Positions 38,723-52,149 of a stretch of 64,000 nucleotides of DNA are shown here, one piece after another. Position numbers and translations under genes: made by a program. How positions within the stretch are numbered: the stretch's first letter is position 1; the number at the start of each line of letters is the position of its first letter. The notes beneath the pieces are model-generated. The model was not told the origin of the DNA and ran no database searches. It saw only the letters and a list, made by a program, of their open reading frames with translations. The stretch comes from Kalaharituber pfeilii (Eukaryota > Ascomycota > Pezizomycetes > Pezizales > Pezizaceae): assembly GCA_015179045.1 (NCBI GenBank), contig WHUZ01000053.1, forward strand, positions 310,001-374,000, written 5' to 3'.

Positions 38723-41700
38723 ATAGAGCATGCTCCGCCGCATTTCAAATCCTGTTTCTAATGCCAGTTCTTTTTGTGAGCATTTATATATATTTGTTTG
38801 CGTCATCGCTCTTGTTATTACTTTTCTGCTTTTATGCTATATTTCAAAACGGGGCTATGTTCTCGTTTACTAACCAATGTTACTATTTCGTCGTTTCTGA
38901 ATTTTCTATCAAAGTCTATTCATGCTTTCTTTCTGTTACGGTATTAACATTAATAACATTAGTGGATTTTCCCCTTTTTTTTTTAGTTTCTCAGACGGGT
39001 TTTAAAGAAAAGGCGTTTAAATTTTTTTTTCTTTTTCTTTCTTTTTTTTTTTTTTTTTTTTCCTCCCCTCTTAAAGGGGATTTTTCTCGGCTATTTTCCT
39101 CCTGACTTCCTCCATTTTTCTCTTTTTCCCTCCTGAGTCTTTCACCTCATTTTTGTGGCATAAGTATCATATCATATTGAGATTTTAAAAATGCATCGCA
39201 TCGCATCGCATTTGCATGTTGTGCTTTTTATATACACTTTCCTGTGTTGCAGCCTTTTTTTTTTTTTTTTTTTTTTTGCAAAGGTGGGAGGTAAGGGACT
39301 GCTGTTTTGTTGGGAGTGCTTTGGTTTTTTGTTGTTATGCAATTGCAATGGCAATATGTATTATATGGCGCCGGGGAGGGTTGAATATACATCTCAAGGC
39401 TTGAGGAGATACACGTAGCCATCACTTTTTGTGAGTTGCTGATAGTTACTAGCGCCTTACATACTGTACTTGCACTGTGAAAGTGGTACCATGGTTTACC
39501 AAGCTAGTTAATTTAGGGCTCAGAATACGTCACTGCTTCCTGTGGTTGGGCAACTGTTGTTTCCTAGCAATATGCCATAATGGGTAGTTTTTTTTTTTTT
39601 TATATATATAATTACTCGCATGCCGCCCTGTGGGCTACGGCGAGATTACGTACAAAGGAAAATAAGAAAATAACTAAACTAAACAAATTAGTGCAACCTA
39701 ACTGAAAGGGCGTCGTTTCGATTCCCGACCCGGGGTGGGTAATCCTTCTCTATCCACCTCATGAGCTCGAAGAGGGAAAAATGAAAGATACTGGGTAGTG
39801 GTATGGTTTTGTCCACACTAAGAAACAAAGCCGAGTGACAGGGGCGGGTGAATTTAGTAGCCATTCCTTCTAAACGCTGAATTGAAGTTGGATAGCAAAC
39901 CATACCTACCCGAATATTTGACAGATTCGGTATTGTAGACCTATATAAGGCCGGATGGCAGCCTAGTTTTACTTAAATTACGAGCTAGACAAAGTCACAG
40001 CGATCTCAGATAAAGCTAGATACGATAATTTGTAGAAATCTGTCATTGGAATATAAACTCTTCTTCCCCTACACTTGCAAAAGTGTGACTCTTGGCAGTG
40101 AGCAGGTGCATGGATGAGGCAGGAATTTTCAGGGTAACATTCCATTCACATCGCCGTCTTCAGATAAAGCTTCTAGTCCAGTTCAGTGTTGGTTAATGTC
40201 CAGTGGATAATACTGAGGAAACAGGTGTTAAGTGAGTTGAACAGTAACATCATACAGCTATACTTGGGGCATATTGTGGGATTCCTTTTGCTTCAACAAA
40301 AGTTACTTGAAGCAGAGCATTCGCCTAATCCCGAAAAACGCAATGCGATTTCCCCAAACAATACACTAGAAGCCATGACACAATAACAAATAAAGAACAT
40401 TAGCCACCACACCCATATGTCAGTTCCTTCTCGATCTTGTCAATAGTGAATATAAAACTCTCATGAATCCCTCAAACAATAAACGGAATCAATTATTAAA
40501 TAATAACATTATAACAGGTAAGCAAAGCCTACCCCAGTAATGATACATGGCCTGCATGTTGGGGACAAATGAACATCACTTTGCTCCTTAGCATGTAAGG
40601 TATCTTTTTCCTGTTAAGTACCTGAAAACGACCATAGCGTTTGAAGTGTACAAGCTTCAAGTGGTCCTTGGTGTGGTGGCCTGAGGCTTCAAAATCCAGA
40701 ATCAAAGGACCACGGCTAAACTGTAAAGATCCTGCCATCAAGATGTGTTCTACTAAGGTTCTGCTCCAGGGATACAAGAAATTCCCTTCACAATTGGAAC
40801 GGACTCGGTAGTACAGTTGATTGACCCACCATCCTTCTTCTTTTCTTATTTTTTTGAACGCCGTTTCCAGTGCAAAGGACAGATTATCTTTTCGGTCAAT
40901 AAAACGGTGAATAGTTGAATATATCAACTCAACGAGCTAGGGGCGGGGTGGAGCCAGGATTGGGATTGAGCTCGGGGTGACTTTTAAAAACTGCCACTAG
41001 AGTATCCTCCTGTGCAAAAATAATAGCAATTCAACCGCATATCCCGTTCTCTCTGTGCCTTTTCTCTCCCCACCTCGATTCACAACTAATGACATGTGTA
41101 CGTCCATACACTCCTTGAGTAGGAATGCACATGCCATCACTGCCAGCGCCACTGAAACCAGCTGCCAAAAGGTCCAGTTTGGGAATATAGTCCCCACGCC
41201 CATTTCCCAGTAGCGATGGTGGTTGCGGGAGACGCGGTGAGAATCTCTGGTGGAGGGGACGCAACGCTTCAAAAATCAGTTCTGATTCTTTTTGCATGTG
41301 TGGCTTGCTGGAGAATGGAGGGGACTTTCGGTGCACGTCTTACGCACCTAAGGGATAGGTATCTTGTTAACTTCACCCCGGATGTTGTTTGGTGCAGAAC
41401 AAGCAGGATGAGGGTATATGAACTATAGGCAAGCCAAATTGAAATGCAAAAGGGAAAATATAATGGACATTGGGCTCTATTGGGAGCATCTTTGTCTATA
41501 TATTAGAAAAAAGGACTGCATTCAAAGGCACGAAGGAGAGGCTATTCAGTACTTCTCGTACTTAGATGTGGACATGATGAGGACAGAGGCAAAAATCTAA
41601 TAACAATCAAAGTTGCAATTGGTAGAAAGAGTGAACAGAGAGAATTATGGAAGATTAAAGAAAATATATACATCAAACTTGCAACTGTTAGCAATATTGA

Positions 41701-44267
41701 GCAGGATGAATAAGAGAGAGGAGAGAGAGAAGCAGAGCAAGAGAAGAGGGATGTATCAGTCCAACTCCGTAGATTGATCCCTTTTCAGAAGCATACTTAT
41801 GTGCATGAAGCCAGACTAGCTTGGGCACTTTGGCAAAAGAAGATATGAAGTACACCTTTGCGTACCGTGTCTCTTTACCTTGAACTGAGTTTGTATATAC
41901 TCGAGTATTACACTCCAGCATCCGCAAGCTCCAGCTCTCAGTTCCTTATCAATATGCGTTAATCTCAGGACGATACCGATATTAACAAGGTGAATTTACT
42001 TATTCCGTATTACTTAAGTACACCTTACCCTGAAATGGCATGATATCCTGTGCCTCTCCCTTCATCAATCTCTCGTTCTCTGGCTGTTGCTGCTTCCTCT
42101 TCTTTCAGAAGCTCTAATCCACCAGCACCCACTTTAAAAGGATCACCAGCCATAGAAACAGCGTTGCCCAAATTATGTAAGACCCAGAGCTGGATGACAT
42201 GAAAATCTCATACACAATCTCAATCTCCTTGGCCCCTTTTTTGTCCAACTTTTTCCCCCCTGTAAAGTTGTAATGAACAGTTTGGGAATAGCGGGCGTTG
42301 GAGAGAGCTGATCAATTGGACGCGCCGAAGGCTAGTTACCGGTACAAGTTAAGCCACAGATGCGTGAGGTGCAGACGTGGCGTATCCATAAACGTTCAGC
42401 TCTTTGTTCAAAGCAATAATCGCGAACCATTTTGGGAAAAGGTGTTTTTTCCAATTTCTCTTCAATTTTATTTACTCTACTTCTACTATTGTACTGAAAT
42501 ATGGGCCAAGAAAAAGCACAGCACCGTCATCAGGAAAAAAATTCGCTATGGCTCCCAAGAAAAAGCACATGAATAATTCGCTGTTGGTTCCTTGCTACCA
42601 TGTCTTGTAACTGCCATCAATAAAAATACATCCCTGCCATTCACGTTTCGTAGCAGCAATCGTCCATTCCTAAGAGCATAGTTTCATCTTGGCGTATGCA
42701 ACTGGCTTCGATAAAATTCCGTAGCATATGCATACTTTGAAAGAATATGCAGCTCTGAAGAGCATAATAGTCAGGTGTGCTAAACATATCGCAACCTGAG
42801 CCGTAGTCATAATACAGGCTGACGTTTCTATGATTTCATGGTTTTGTCCTCTTTTACCAATCTAAATCTGCTACTATGCGCAACCTCATATCTGCATCAA
42901 ATTTGTCTAGTATCAAGTATACTGATATATAATTCCGCTTTACGATTTATTTTTTATTTTTATTTTCTCTTTTCATCCTGGTACTAGTACATACATGACT
43001 AGCAGTACCACGCCTCCCAACTGTGAGGCGAGCGGTGAGCTGGAGCCCCATCAGCTTCGCTGGTGTAATGGGCGTAGTGGCTGCTGAGAGATTAAGCGAG
43101 CCAATGATTTTTTTTTTTCGCTGATGGTGCCGTGCTCTACGCTCAGTAGATAATAGGAATCGAATAACTGGATTGTCGGGTCAGCACTTAGAAGGATACT
43201 GTGACTTACGGCCACATTATTAGACCGAATTTTATCCTTGAGGGTAAAGTCACCTATCGGTACTGGTATAGGTCTTGAGCGCAGAAGTCAGCACTGCCTC
43301 GGGTTTGCCAAATGTGACGCGCTACACATCCCGAGACAATAAAATAAGGAGATTTCACTAAACCATAGAACATGTAATCCCGACTGTTTATACAAATTGC
43401 TTCGTAAGGCTAATATATAACCTATTTAAACGAAGACCTCCTAAATCTACTCATTGATTCTTTAGTATTGTATTGAAACTAATAAAAAATCAATATGCTA
43501 TTTTGGAATCTACAGATGCGTATTTTCACTCATACAACTTTTGCTTAGGAAAATCTGAGATGCGTTGGAGCGCCGAATATTGGTGATCACTAGTCTCATG
43601 CAATCTGACCACCATTCTGCGGTTATCAATTTGCAGTCATCACCCACATGTATTGCTTTGTGTCAGCCAGAGATAAAGTATGTCACTGCTGTCGAATGTT
43701 TGAAACAAAAAGATAAGAAAGTCTTCGGTTTCAAGTATCCAAACTACGCAATTGCGCATGAGCTAGATAAATTGCATCGAAATCTCAACCCTAGATCTTG
43801 GTCGCAAATTGAGTATATTAAATTAGATGCATCCCTGATCAAGCTCATTGGCACAATTGCATTGGTCGATATACCTGCCCTTATGGCAGCCATGTATTAA
43901 TGAAGCAAACAAATCTGTGGTCCGCGGCGTGCGAAAGGGGCAGAAAAATGGACTGCTGGAATGTGAAACAAATGCCAGAATGATGACTTGCATACTCCCC
44001 TGTTTATCCACGAATTCGACCTAAGACGCAGTTCGCTATCCCGCCACTGCCGCCATGTGTTGTAACTTTCGACACACATGGCACGTGCTTATTTGTTTCC
44101 ACTTGCTATGCCGATGCTAACTCGTTTCTTTTCTCTTGCCGGCTCCAGGCCAAAGCAAGCAAGATCCTAAATACAGAACGGAAGCAAACCCAATTATTCC
44201 ACCAAAGACAAGAGCAAACGACATAAACTGATGCTGAATATTGTGCAATAATGAAGATGATGTATCC
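38723..44267. other. Gene-poor block of 5.5 kb
   Basis: No gene could be supported. T-rich low complexity is frequent (39024-39061, 39256-39278, 39589-39601). Open frames at 40529-40927 (-, 132 aa, Lys/Arg rich) and 43565-43900 (+, 111 aa) are the best of a weak set, without recognised motifs or splice partners. An imperfect hairpin (arms starting CTCG and ending CGAG) lies near 39615-39645. A TATACTCGAGTATT near-palindrome is at about 41896-41909. Confidence 0.5.
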
Positions 44268-44665
44268 TTAAGTTCGCATGGTAGCCCTGCTACCCTCGTT
44301 ATAGCCTCGTCCGGACTGTTGATTGTGACTGCTCTGGTGCCTGATGCTGTATGAGTCTCGCTGGGATTGAGCCGCGGCGGCATTGTCCATTTGTTGGCGG
44401 GTGTGTTCGTATATTATTCTGCATTGAAGGGGCGTTAGTACTTGAATATAAAATGGGCACAAGGTGGAGAAATGGTAAGGCATGCCAACCTTGCATATTG
44501 CTGTACCGGGCTTAAGCCATAATGCTGCTGGTGAGCTGGAGGATGTGACTGAGATGATGTTGGAAACTGTCGTGATATCTGCAGCGCCTGGTGATGGCGT
44601 GGGGACGTAGAGTTGACCGCTGGTGTGGTTCCATTGTGGGTTGGAGTGGTATACATGGCTGTCAT
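44268..44665 (-). CDS. Small Gln/Ser-rich protein of unknown function
   Basis: Two exons: complement(join(44268..44418,44490..44665)), 108 aa. I do not recognise a characterised family, though the segment YGLSPVQQYARIIYEHTRQQMD, formed exactly at the splice joint, resembles short conserved fungal hypothetical proteins. The N-terminus (TPTHNGTTPAVNSTSP) and C-terminus (SHNQQSGRGYNEGSR) are low complexity and probably disordered, flanking one predicted helix. The 71-nt intron has a weak donor GTTGGC but a good branch and acceptor (TACTAAC, TGCAG). A second ATG three codons in (44656) is also possible. A frame in another phase (44117-44383) would encode a membrane helix but overlaps this gene and is less likely. 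Confidence 0.6.
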
Positions 44666-47084
44666 TACGGATGAAAGTAGTTAAGGGAGTTGTGAAATTA
44701 TAAAAGCGAAACAGAAAGGTTATCTATATCGATGCAGTAAACACTGGATGATGGACAGCCTATCAAGGGAAGATTCGCAGCACGGGAGGATTCAATGATG
44801 ATCAAAATTAAAAAAAAAAAAAAAATGCTTAGCTGAAGGTAACCGCAGTTTATGGTTAATTCAGGCTGGCGAAAAGAGACGCTTTTGTAGAATGGAATAT
44901 GTATGTGCTCCAGGCTCAATTGAGAGACAGGGTGAGGTAGGGCGGATGTGTGGCCAGTCTTATATAGTAGATGCGCTAAGCGGACCAACACCAGCGGACT
45001 GTATCGGGGGAATCAAGATCTCGTGGGTACATTAGGTGCTCAAGCATATATGCGCCTTCTTTGAGAAAGGGTGTGCAAATGGGCCCAGGACACCCGGGGA
45101 CAGGGCGGCATGTGCACGCCACGGCAATGAGAAAAAGCATTTGATAACTTGATAAAGACCTGCTGAGTGAGATATGTAGGGAATACACAAGGGCTGATCA
45201 CCGTCGTCAACATCGAATCAGAGAGGTGGCTGACCGGAAAGTAACTCTCTGGCTGCGGCCGGCCCCCATGGTCGGTAGGGCGTTTGTCAGCCTCTCCACA
45301 TATCTTGAACATTCCGGCGACAGCACGCTTGTCCTTGATTTTGCTTTTTTTTTTTTTTTGCGAACTAGCCAATGGGTCCATGTCGACGACTTCCGTTTTT
45401 TAACCTCAACCATAACATGCGAAATCAAAAGTCCATGCTGTCGGACAAGCGCAAACTTCCCAGAGCCTCAACTCAGGTTCTCCTCGTGTCTGACGATTTA
45501 CGACTTCTTGCATCCTAACATTTCGGATCTATCTTGTAATTGTCGGTTTTTTTACACGCTTTCTTTTTTTCCCACACTCATCGTAAATGTGGTGTCAAAT
45601 ATGTGCTAGGGTCTGACATGGTTGCTCCAGCGACCAATCCCCGCGATATACGGTATGGAGGGCACCGTAGTTCTGTACTCATCCCTCCCTGGCGAGTGAT
45701 GGTGGAAGAAATAGCCGCTTGTTCGCAATCCCGGTCGTCGCTCCACCGGTCGGCCACAGACCTCCCCAGGTCGACCTGTCGTTCTTACTTGGATTGTATG
45801 TGCCTGTGTGACAATTTAGGTATCCCAAAAACGTATTGCTCGCTGCCAACATTCCCAGGCCAACAAGCTCGCCTTTAGCAAGCTGAACCTGCAAGACTGG
45901 GGAGGGATGACGGATGGTATGGTATGGTTTGAAAACGGCGACGGCGCAGTAGTGGATGTGTGGTAAAAGCTCTAGCTGCATTACATTAGCATGATTCCTT
46001 TTTTCTCGTTCCCTTGCTTCTTCCCCCAGTGGAGATCTTCACTGGGGCATGTTCGCTGACATCAAAGGACCCTGAATTAAGCTTCGCGCGCCATCCATGG
46101 CAAGTGAGGTAACCACTTTGCAAAAACAGGAACGGATCTGCGTGTCTTGGTGGGCACACTGACGTTTTCAACCTCTTGGCCTACTTGCGCATGATTGCAT
46201 GGAGGTGAGGCTGAGATGATGCCAGTTTGCTTATGACAATCGCATTGGGTGAATCGTGAAACATGAAGTGTGTCCCGGAAGTGCCGCATGGCAATTATTG
46301 TAAGGTTGCTACTTGGTGGAAATGAGGTGAGAGAAGGAAGGAAGCGAGATGTGAGAAGGACGGAATAATATGGTTCTACTTTTCAACTCTCGGAAAACCA
46401 AGAGGGCTTCAATATGGACTGCATCAACTCTCCTACAGGCCAAAACAAAGCAATTGTACTCGGGTTTCGGTACAAGAGATATTTCACTTCACTCCATAAC
46501 AAACTGCAGAACTTGACATGTACCATAGCCCCAACGGTGCTGCGTGTGGGTGGCCTTTTTTGTACGAACTTACATAGATCATCCAGACGAAGAACGATGA
46601 TAATCATCACTTCACTGGCGATGCCCATCAGGCCAGTTGCTGTGGAGCGATCATGACAAGCAATTCTATTTCCCTGATTCCTGGATAAATAAAAAGAGGC
46701 AGCAGATCAATTCTCCTCCTGTAGGCAATAAACCGTAACCAGTCCGATTACCAAAGGTCCCAGATATAAAAAGCCAATAACGAAGAGAAGCAAGTACGAA
46801 ACGGTTTCTAATTCACGGCTCCTATTTCACTCTAAATAAATCAACAGCCTATTGTACATGCACATTCCGCCAAACATGAAAGAGAAACAGAAAGGGAAAA
46901 AAAGAAAAAAAGGCCCAAGTGCCGGGTACTCCGCAAATCAGTAAAACAAGAAAATCTGTATATCAACAAAAGACAGTCGAATTGACGAATAAAATGTCTG
47001 GAATGAAGGTCCTCTAAGCAAAGAAGTTATCTTTGCGATATGTCAAGTATGGCAAACAGAAATGACGACCAATATGCATATGAA
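44666..47084. other. Intergenic, no gene seen
   Basis: The 2.4-kb region holds several poly(A)/poly(T) runs and short unmatched frames (45226-45609, 45540-45878, 46414-46656). No family was recognised. Confidence 0.5.
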
Positions 47085-50000
47085 TTACTCTTTATTGCTC
47101 CTGCGACCGGCAGTCTGTACATGGGCGGGGCGATTTTGGTTCTCTCTTCCTACAGGCGCTGGCAGTGTTGACATGACCGGCAGGGCTCCAGGGCCTGGAG
47201 AAGACGTCCTGGAAGCATTAGGGCTTCCTCGTCTTGGTACACTTGACGCCCTAGTCCCTAGCTGCCTACCTCCTTTATAGCTACCTATGGTGTTCCGCTC
47301 GTTTTCCAATCTCCTGATCCGTTCATCACGCTCAGAGAGCTGATGCTTGAGCTTGTTTATCTGCTGATCTTTCACCTTGTGGAGATTCTCATGTTGCATT
47401 TGCCTTAATGTAATAGCTCTCTCATCAGCCTTCCGCTGGAGGGTCTCATTTAACCGGCGCAGCTCCTCGGCTTCTTTTCCACGCTCTCCACCCTCCCGTG
47501 TTGCAGTTTGGTAAGCGTCACGAGCCCAAACAAGTTCTGACTTGGCGCTTTCCAGCTGACTATTTGCACTTTTAAGTTGCTCCTGCAGCTTCTCATTTTC
47601 AGCACGGAGTTGCTCCATTTTAACAACATCAGGCTTATCTGAGGAGATTAGAGTAGCCCGAGCCTGTTGGAGATCTTGCCTAAGCTTGTTTCGCTCGTCC
47701 CTTAATCCATTTAATTCTGCAGTGAGGCGTTGATTGCGAGCTTCACTTGCGGCTTCCGCTTTCTTCGACTTGGAAAGTATACTTTTCAATTGTTTGGTCT
47801 CCTCTCTCATTTGTTCGAACCTCAACTGTAGTCGACTAGTTGACGATACCCATGAATTGAATTCTCTCGCTTTATTCATGAAAGTCATCATAAGCTCCTC
47901 CCGGCTCTGGATGATCTGTCGATCAGTAAGTAATGACAAAGTGGCTGGGTATAAGGTAGTACGGACCAATTCATTCAACGTAGCTCTCATGGGAAGTTGC
48001 GCAGAGCCCTCAAAGACTGGATACTCGAAATCATCAGGGTCTATAAGACCGTCAATAGCTTCGGATGCGGGATTTTGTACGTGATCAGCAGTTTGATCCA
48101 TTGGTTCTGGAGAGGAAGCTAGCAGATCTTCTCTCGTGTTATTATCCGAGATTTTTGCATGTTCGGGATTGTCTGGGGGGGGTTGTGTTGCGAAAGTATT
48201 CGAGGCCTCCAACTGTTGTGTTGTCTGCAAAGGCACTGGAAGGGATTGTTGTGGGGCTGCACCAGGCCCCAGTTCATTCATGTTGCGACGTGACGAAGGT
48301 TGGTCAGTCTCATGAATTACACCTTCCATAGAGTCTCTCGATATCTCTGTACTATTGTTCCTACCAACCTGAGGATCTATGCTGGTGTTTGTGTGTCCAT
48401 GTTCACGAATGGTCAAAGCTACTTGACCATCATTGTTAAGCTCCTTTATTGGCTCTTTGCTTGGTACTCGATCTGATGTCTGAGGTGGAGGCGGTACCGT
48501 AACCTCTGCTTCATCTACTCTAGACAATTTTGAGCCGTCTATATCCATAGGTGGCTGGCTATCCGGAGTATCATCAGGCACTTGGGACACATTCGGCTGC
48601 GAATCACTGATACGGGTTATATCGCCGTTTTGCGTTTGGTGCTGTAGGGTTTCTTCGTCCACTTTTCTCTTCTTTTCTGGCAATTCTTGTGAACCCGTAA
48701 CTTGCGCATCCTGAGGCCCTGGGATCTTTAGATGGTAAGGATTAGATAAGTTTTCTGAAGTGTTCAAGCCAGATGTATTTACCTCTGTCCACCGTCGCTT
48801 CTCACCCGCATGCTGAGGTGGCTGCGCAGTAGTTTGTGAAGGGGCTGAGTTTTGTGTTGCAACTGGAACTGAAGGATTCGAAACCAACGGCTCAGGAGAA
48901 GCAGCTATATCCTGAGATGTAGGCTCTGACTGTGACGTTTCAAAGACTCTGGATACAACGGTAGGAGGATGAGAGGAGGTAATGTGAGGTGGTAGAGATG
49001 TTTGTAATGGGGAAATAACTGGGGACTTCTGCGAGCTTGTTTGACTTGGCGTATCAAAAATAGGCAACGTCGGTACGTTGGGTATTGAGACTTTTGTTAT
49101 TGCACCCGTCTCGATTGTCTCGATGATTGTTCTGGCAATATCTCTAGGGGCGGTCTTTGATTCCTCTGCATATGAATCGGGTAGGTTTCCTGCCTGGTGC
49201 CTGAGAATAGCAACGTATGACATTAGTTGTGGTAGGTAATGCTCGCTCGAAGATGGAAGGAAGAGCTTCACATGCTCTACGGTATTGACTGCTACTAATC
49301 TCAGGATTGGTGATAGTCTTCCAACTTCCAATGCATGGGCTCTAAATTTCTCAACCTGCTCATCGCTTATGTTGAAAGTTGAGTCCAGGGCGATTACCAG
49401 TGAAGCATAATTCTACGACATGTCAGAAAGAGTTGGGGAGTCAAGTGTATAAAACTGTCACTTACACCTAGAACACGTGCCCCTTCTGGTCCGGTTGATG
49501 CGAGCATAACAGTAATGGATCCATCTACTTGGTCAAATTGTAAAGGGGGAAAAATGCTGAAGCCATCTGTTCGCCTACATCGCACTTTAATACCTCGAAA
49601 AAAAAGCTCAAGAATGTCCTGCTGAATGTCAGTCTCTGGCCTAACAAATACATGCAATATACTCATACCAGGGCTCGTCCGGGTTCCGCAAAGACCGCAA
49701 TTGTTAAGCTTTGATGCCTGATGTTATCAAAAAAAGATTTCAGGAACTGGAATTTGGGATGCGACAGTGCAAATCCCACATCTTGCCTCTCCAAGTTTAG
49801 TTTTTCGTCGGTAGCAAGGTCTAGGTGAGTAGAGATGCGGCCGGCAGACTTTAACAGCTCAGTGATGATTCCAGTGATTTCTGGGTCATCTTCCACTTCA
49901 CCATTACAATACTTCTGGATCACACGGCTTTTGTTGTTCAAGTTCTGAAGGTAGGTCTCCTTTTGACCGCAGCTCAGGCCCAGCATAATTACATGCTCGC

Positions 50001-52149
50001 TTGAGGCTAACTGTGGCAGTAGTGGTAAGGATGAGTAGGTGCCCATCTGGGTTACAGCTACCTGGCTTGGCGCGTAAGCGCGGTCTCCATCCGGCAGGCT
50101 AGCAAGAGACAGCTGCAACTGTGAAGCAAATGTGGCGGGTTGGGACGACAGTTCAGATTGAGCATCATGGCGTGGCTGCTCGTTCGATAGCGTCTGCGGT
50201 ATGTTTGCTGAAGTTGCATTGTGAGTATGCAGAGTATCTCGCATTGGTGACGATCTGGCATTGGTGGAAGCCAATTGCGCGTCCCCCAACCGAGCGGAAG
50301 AATCTAACTTTGATAATCGTGAAACTGTAAATCCCAAGCTAGGGGACGGTGAAGGGGACTGGGCCCCGAGAGCTGGGGAATTGGATAGCCGGTTAGAAAA
50401 AGAGTCGGCCCGCGTTGGTGTAGCTTTATATGCCGAGACAGCGTCGTCAAAGCCTCTTCGAGACTGTGCTAATCTCTCGCGCAGACTTAGCTTACCCGAA
50501 GCGGGGGGCTGCTGGCCTGCTTGTATAGGGGTGCGGAGTGCTTGCTGTTGTTCAGCCATTGCGCTATCGGATAATGAGAGATATGGAATTTCGTGATCAC
50601 TGACCCCTGTGTAAGGAGATGGCGATCTTGATGGAGGAGGAAGAATTGAGCTTTGTGTGGATTTGTCAAGCTCTGTTGGGTGAGAGGCAAATGTGAGTGG
50701 TGGATTCTCGTCTTGGGTAGATACTATGTTTTGCTCCCAGTCTTTCCTCCCTCCGGAACGTTGTCCAAATTCAACAACAGGAACTGGTGAGTCTCGGAGC
50801 AAAGGTTCTAGGAAATCGGTGATATTATCGCTCGATGAATGCCACTGACTTCGAGGTTGCGCACCTTCGTAAATGAGATCCTGGTTGTCTTCAGTTCCAG
50901 CGCCGCTTCCACTCTGTGTAGTGTTATCGGAACCTAACGATATATATGCAGACGACGGAAACGATGGTTGCGAGTCTGGAATTACAGCGTCAATCCCAAA
51001 TTTCTGTACCGGAGATTTGCTTTGCGATTGCAACTTGTCTCCAGTAGGCTGTGGCTGCAGCAGAGGTGTTTGACGAACCGAATCTGCGCTGTTATCAAGA
51101 TGTTTTAGAGAATCCGGCTGCGATGATGGAAAATCAGAAAACTGAAGGTAGGCTTCTCGATCAAATGAAATGGATATCTGGCTCAATGCAATCAATGGTT
51201 CATCCGATGCTCGTTTTGTAGGACTTTGTGTCGGTGACCGTGAGTGAATCTCAAAGCTGTCTTCAATTTCGTCAAGTAATGTTCCCCTTCTATTTTGGAG
51301 AGGTCGCCGATGTTGGGCAGGCGCATGTATATGTGGCAAGGGATACGCTGCTGGGTCTTCAACTTGCTGCGTAGGTTGGTATTCCGATATATCACTTGTT
51401 GTTGAATCTAGAACTGCTAGCTTTTTTCTCTTGAGATTGACCCCAGAGAGTGCGGTTGTCGGCGATGTACGCTTCTTATTTGCAGAGCCCGCAGTTGAGG
51501 AAAGGCCCTTTTTCGACACCCTTGCCCGTTTGGCCGCCTCCCATTCAGCAATGGTCGCAGCCGATACGTCGCACTTATTCACCTAAGAGTGCGCATTTTG
51601 TCAGAGTAGGTTTTGGGAACTGAATAGGAGGCCAGAAAAGTAGTAGAACGGTAGCCCAGACGCTGCTTCCCAGCGATCACCCTGCAGTCGCCCTGGAACA
51701 AACAAGAAAATCAAACTTTCTAAAAAACGATGAAAGAATGAAGGCGCAATGTAGATAATAACCATACCGGGAAGGTCGTGGAGGACAAAGTGGTGTATGT
51801 GTGTGTGGGGAGCGTAGGAGTTGGAGGGCAGGCGAGGTGTGTGTGTGGGGGGGTGGGGAGGGATGGGGGCCCTTGGAGGGAGGAAGGACGGAGGAGGGGA
51901 GAGTGGCAGCTCCGGACGTACCCACTGTGGCGGCCAGGACTTGTTCGTCTCAGGGTCGAGGCCCGCCCACAGAATCTTATACTTCCCCTTCTTCTCCGCG
52001 ACGATTTCCTTCACTTCGTACCAAGAGCCTGAGGATCCCTGGGCGCTGGGTTGAGGCAGGCCGGCGTGGTCGGCGTCGTCGTCCTCGTCGGGCAGTCGGT
52101 AGTTCACGGCGTTGCGTCGCGTGCGCGTGCGGTAGATCTTAGCGGTCAT
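47085..52149 (-). CDS. HDA1-complex subunit 2/3-like protein with chromo-like domain
   Basis: Four exons: complement(join(47085..49412,49466..49621,49669..51582,51922..52149)), 1541 aa. Class II histone deacetylase complexes contain Hda2/Hda3-type subunits that fold like helicase domains and end in coiled coils. Seen: N-terminal chromo-like segment SWYEVKEIVAEKKGKYKILWAGLD, ending SWPPQW/VNKCDVSAATIAEWEAAK across the first intron; a long Ser/Pro/Gln-rich disordered part (~90-590); the HDA2-3 region (~590-900: HVIMLGLSCGQKETYLQNL, FLKSFFDNIRHQSLTIAVFAEPGRAL, SITVMLASTGPEGARVLG, YASLVIALDSTFN); a second disordered stretch; then a coiled coil near the end (LRFEQMREETKQLK to LERLENERN-like repeats). 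Intron 1 is 339 nt, far longer than the others. The exon-3 acceptor is ambiguous by one codon (49621 or 49618). The domain assignment is good; the exact complex is inferred. Confidence 0.85.

Noticed and set aside
39700..39740. TTCGATTCCCGACC resembling a tRNA T-arm
   Set aside because: No acceptor stem, D-arm or anticodon arm can be folded around it.
44117..44383. 88-aa frame with a membrane helix on the minus strand
   Set aside because: It overlaps exon 2 of the 108-aa gene in a different phase; the spliced gene explains the conserved segment better.
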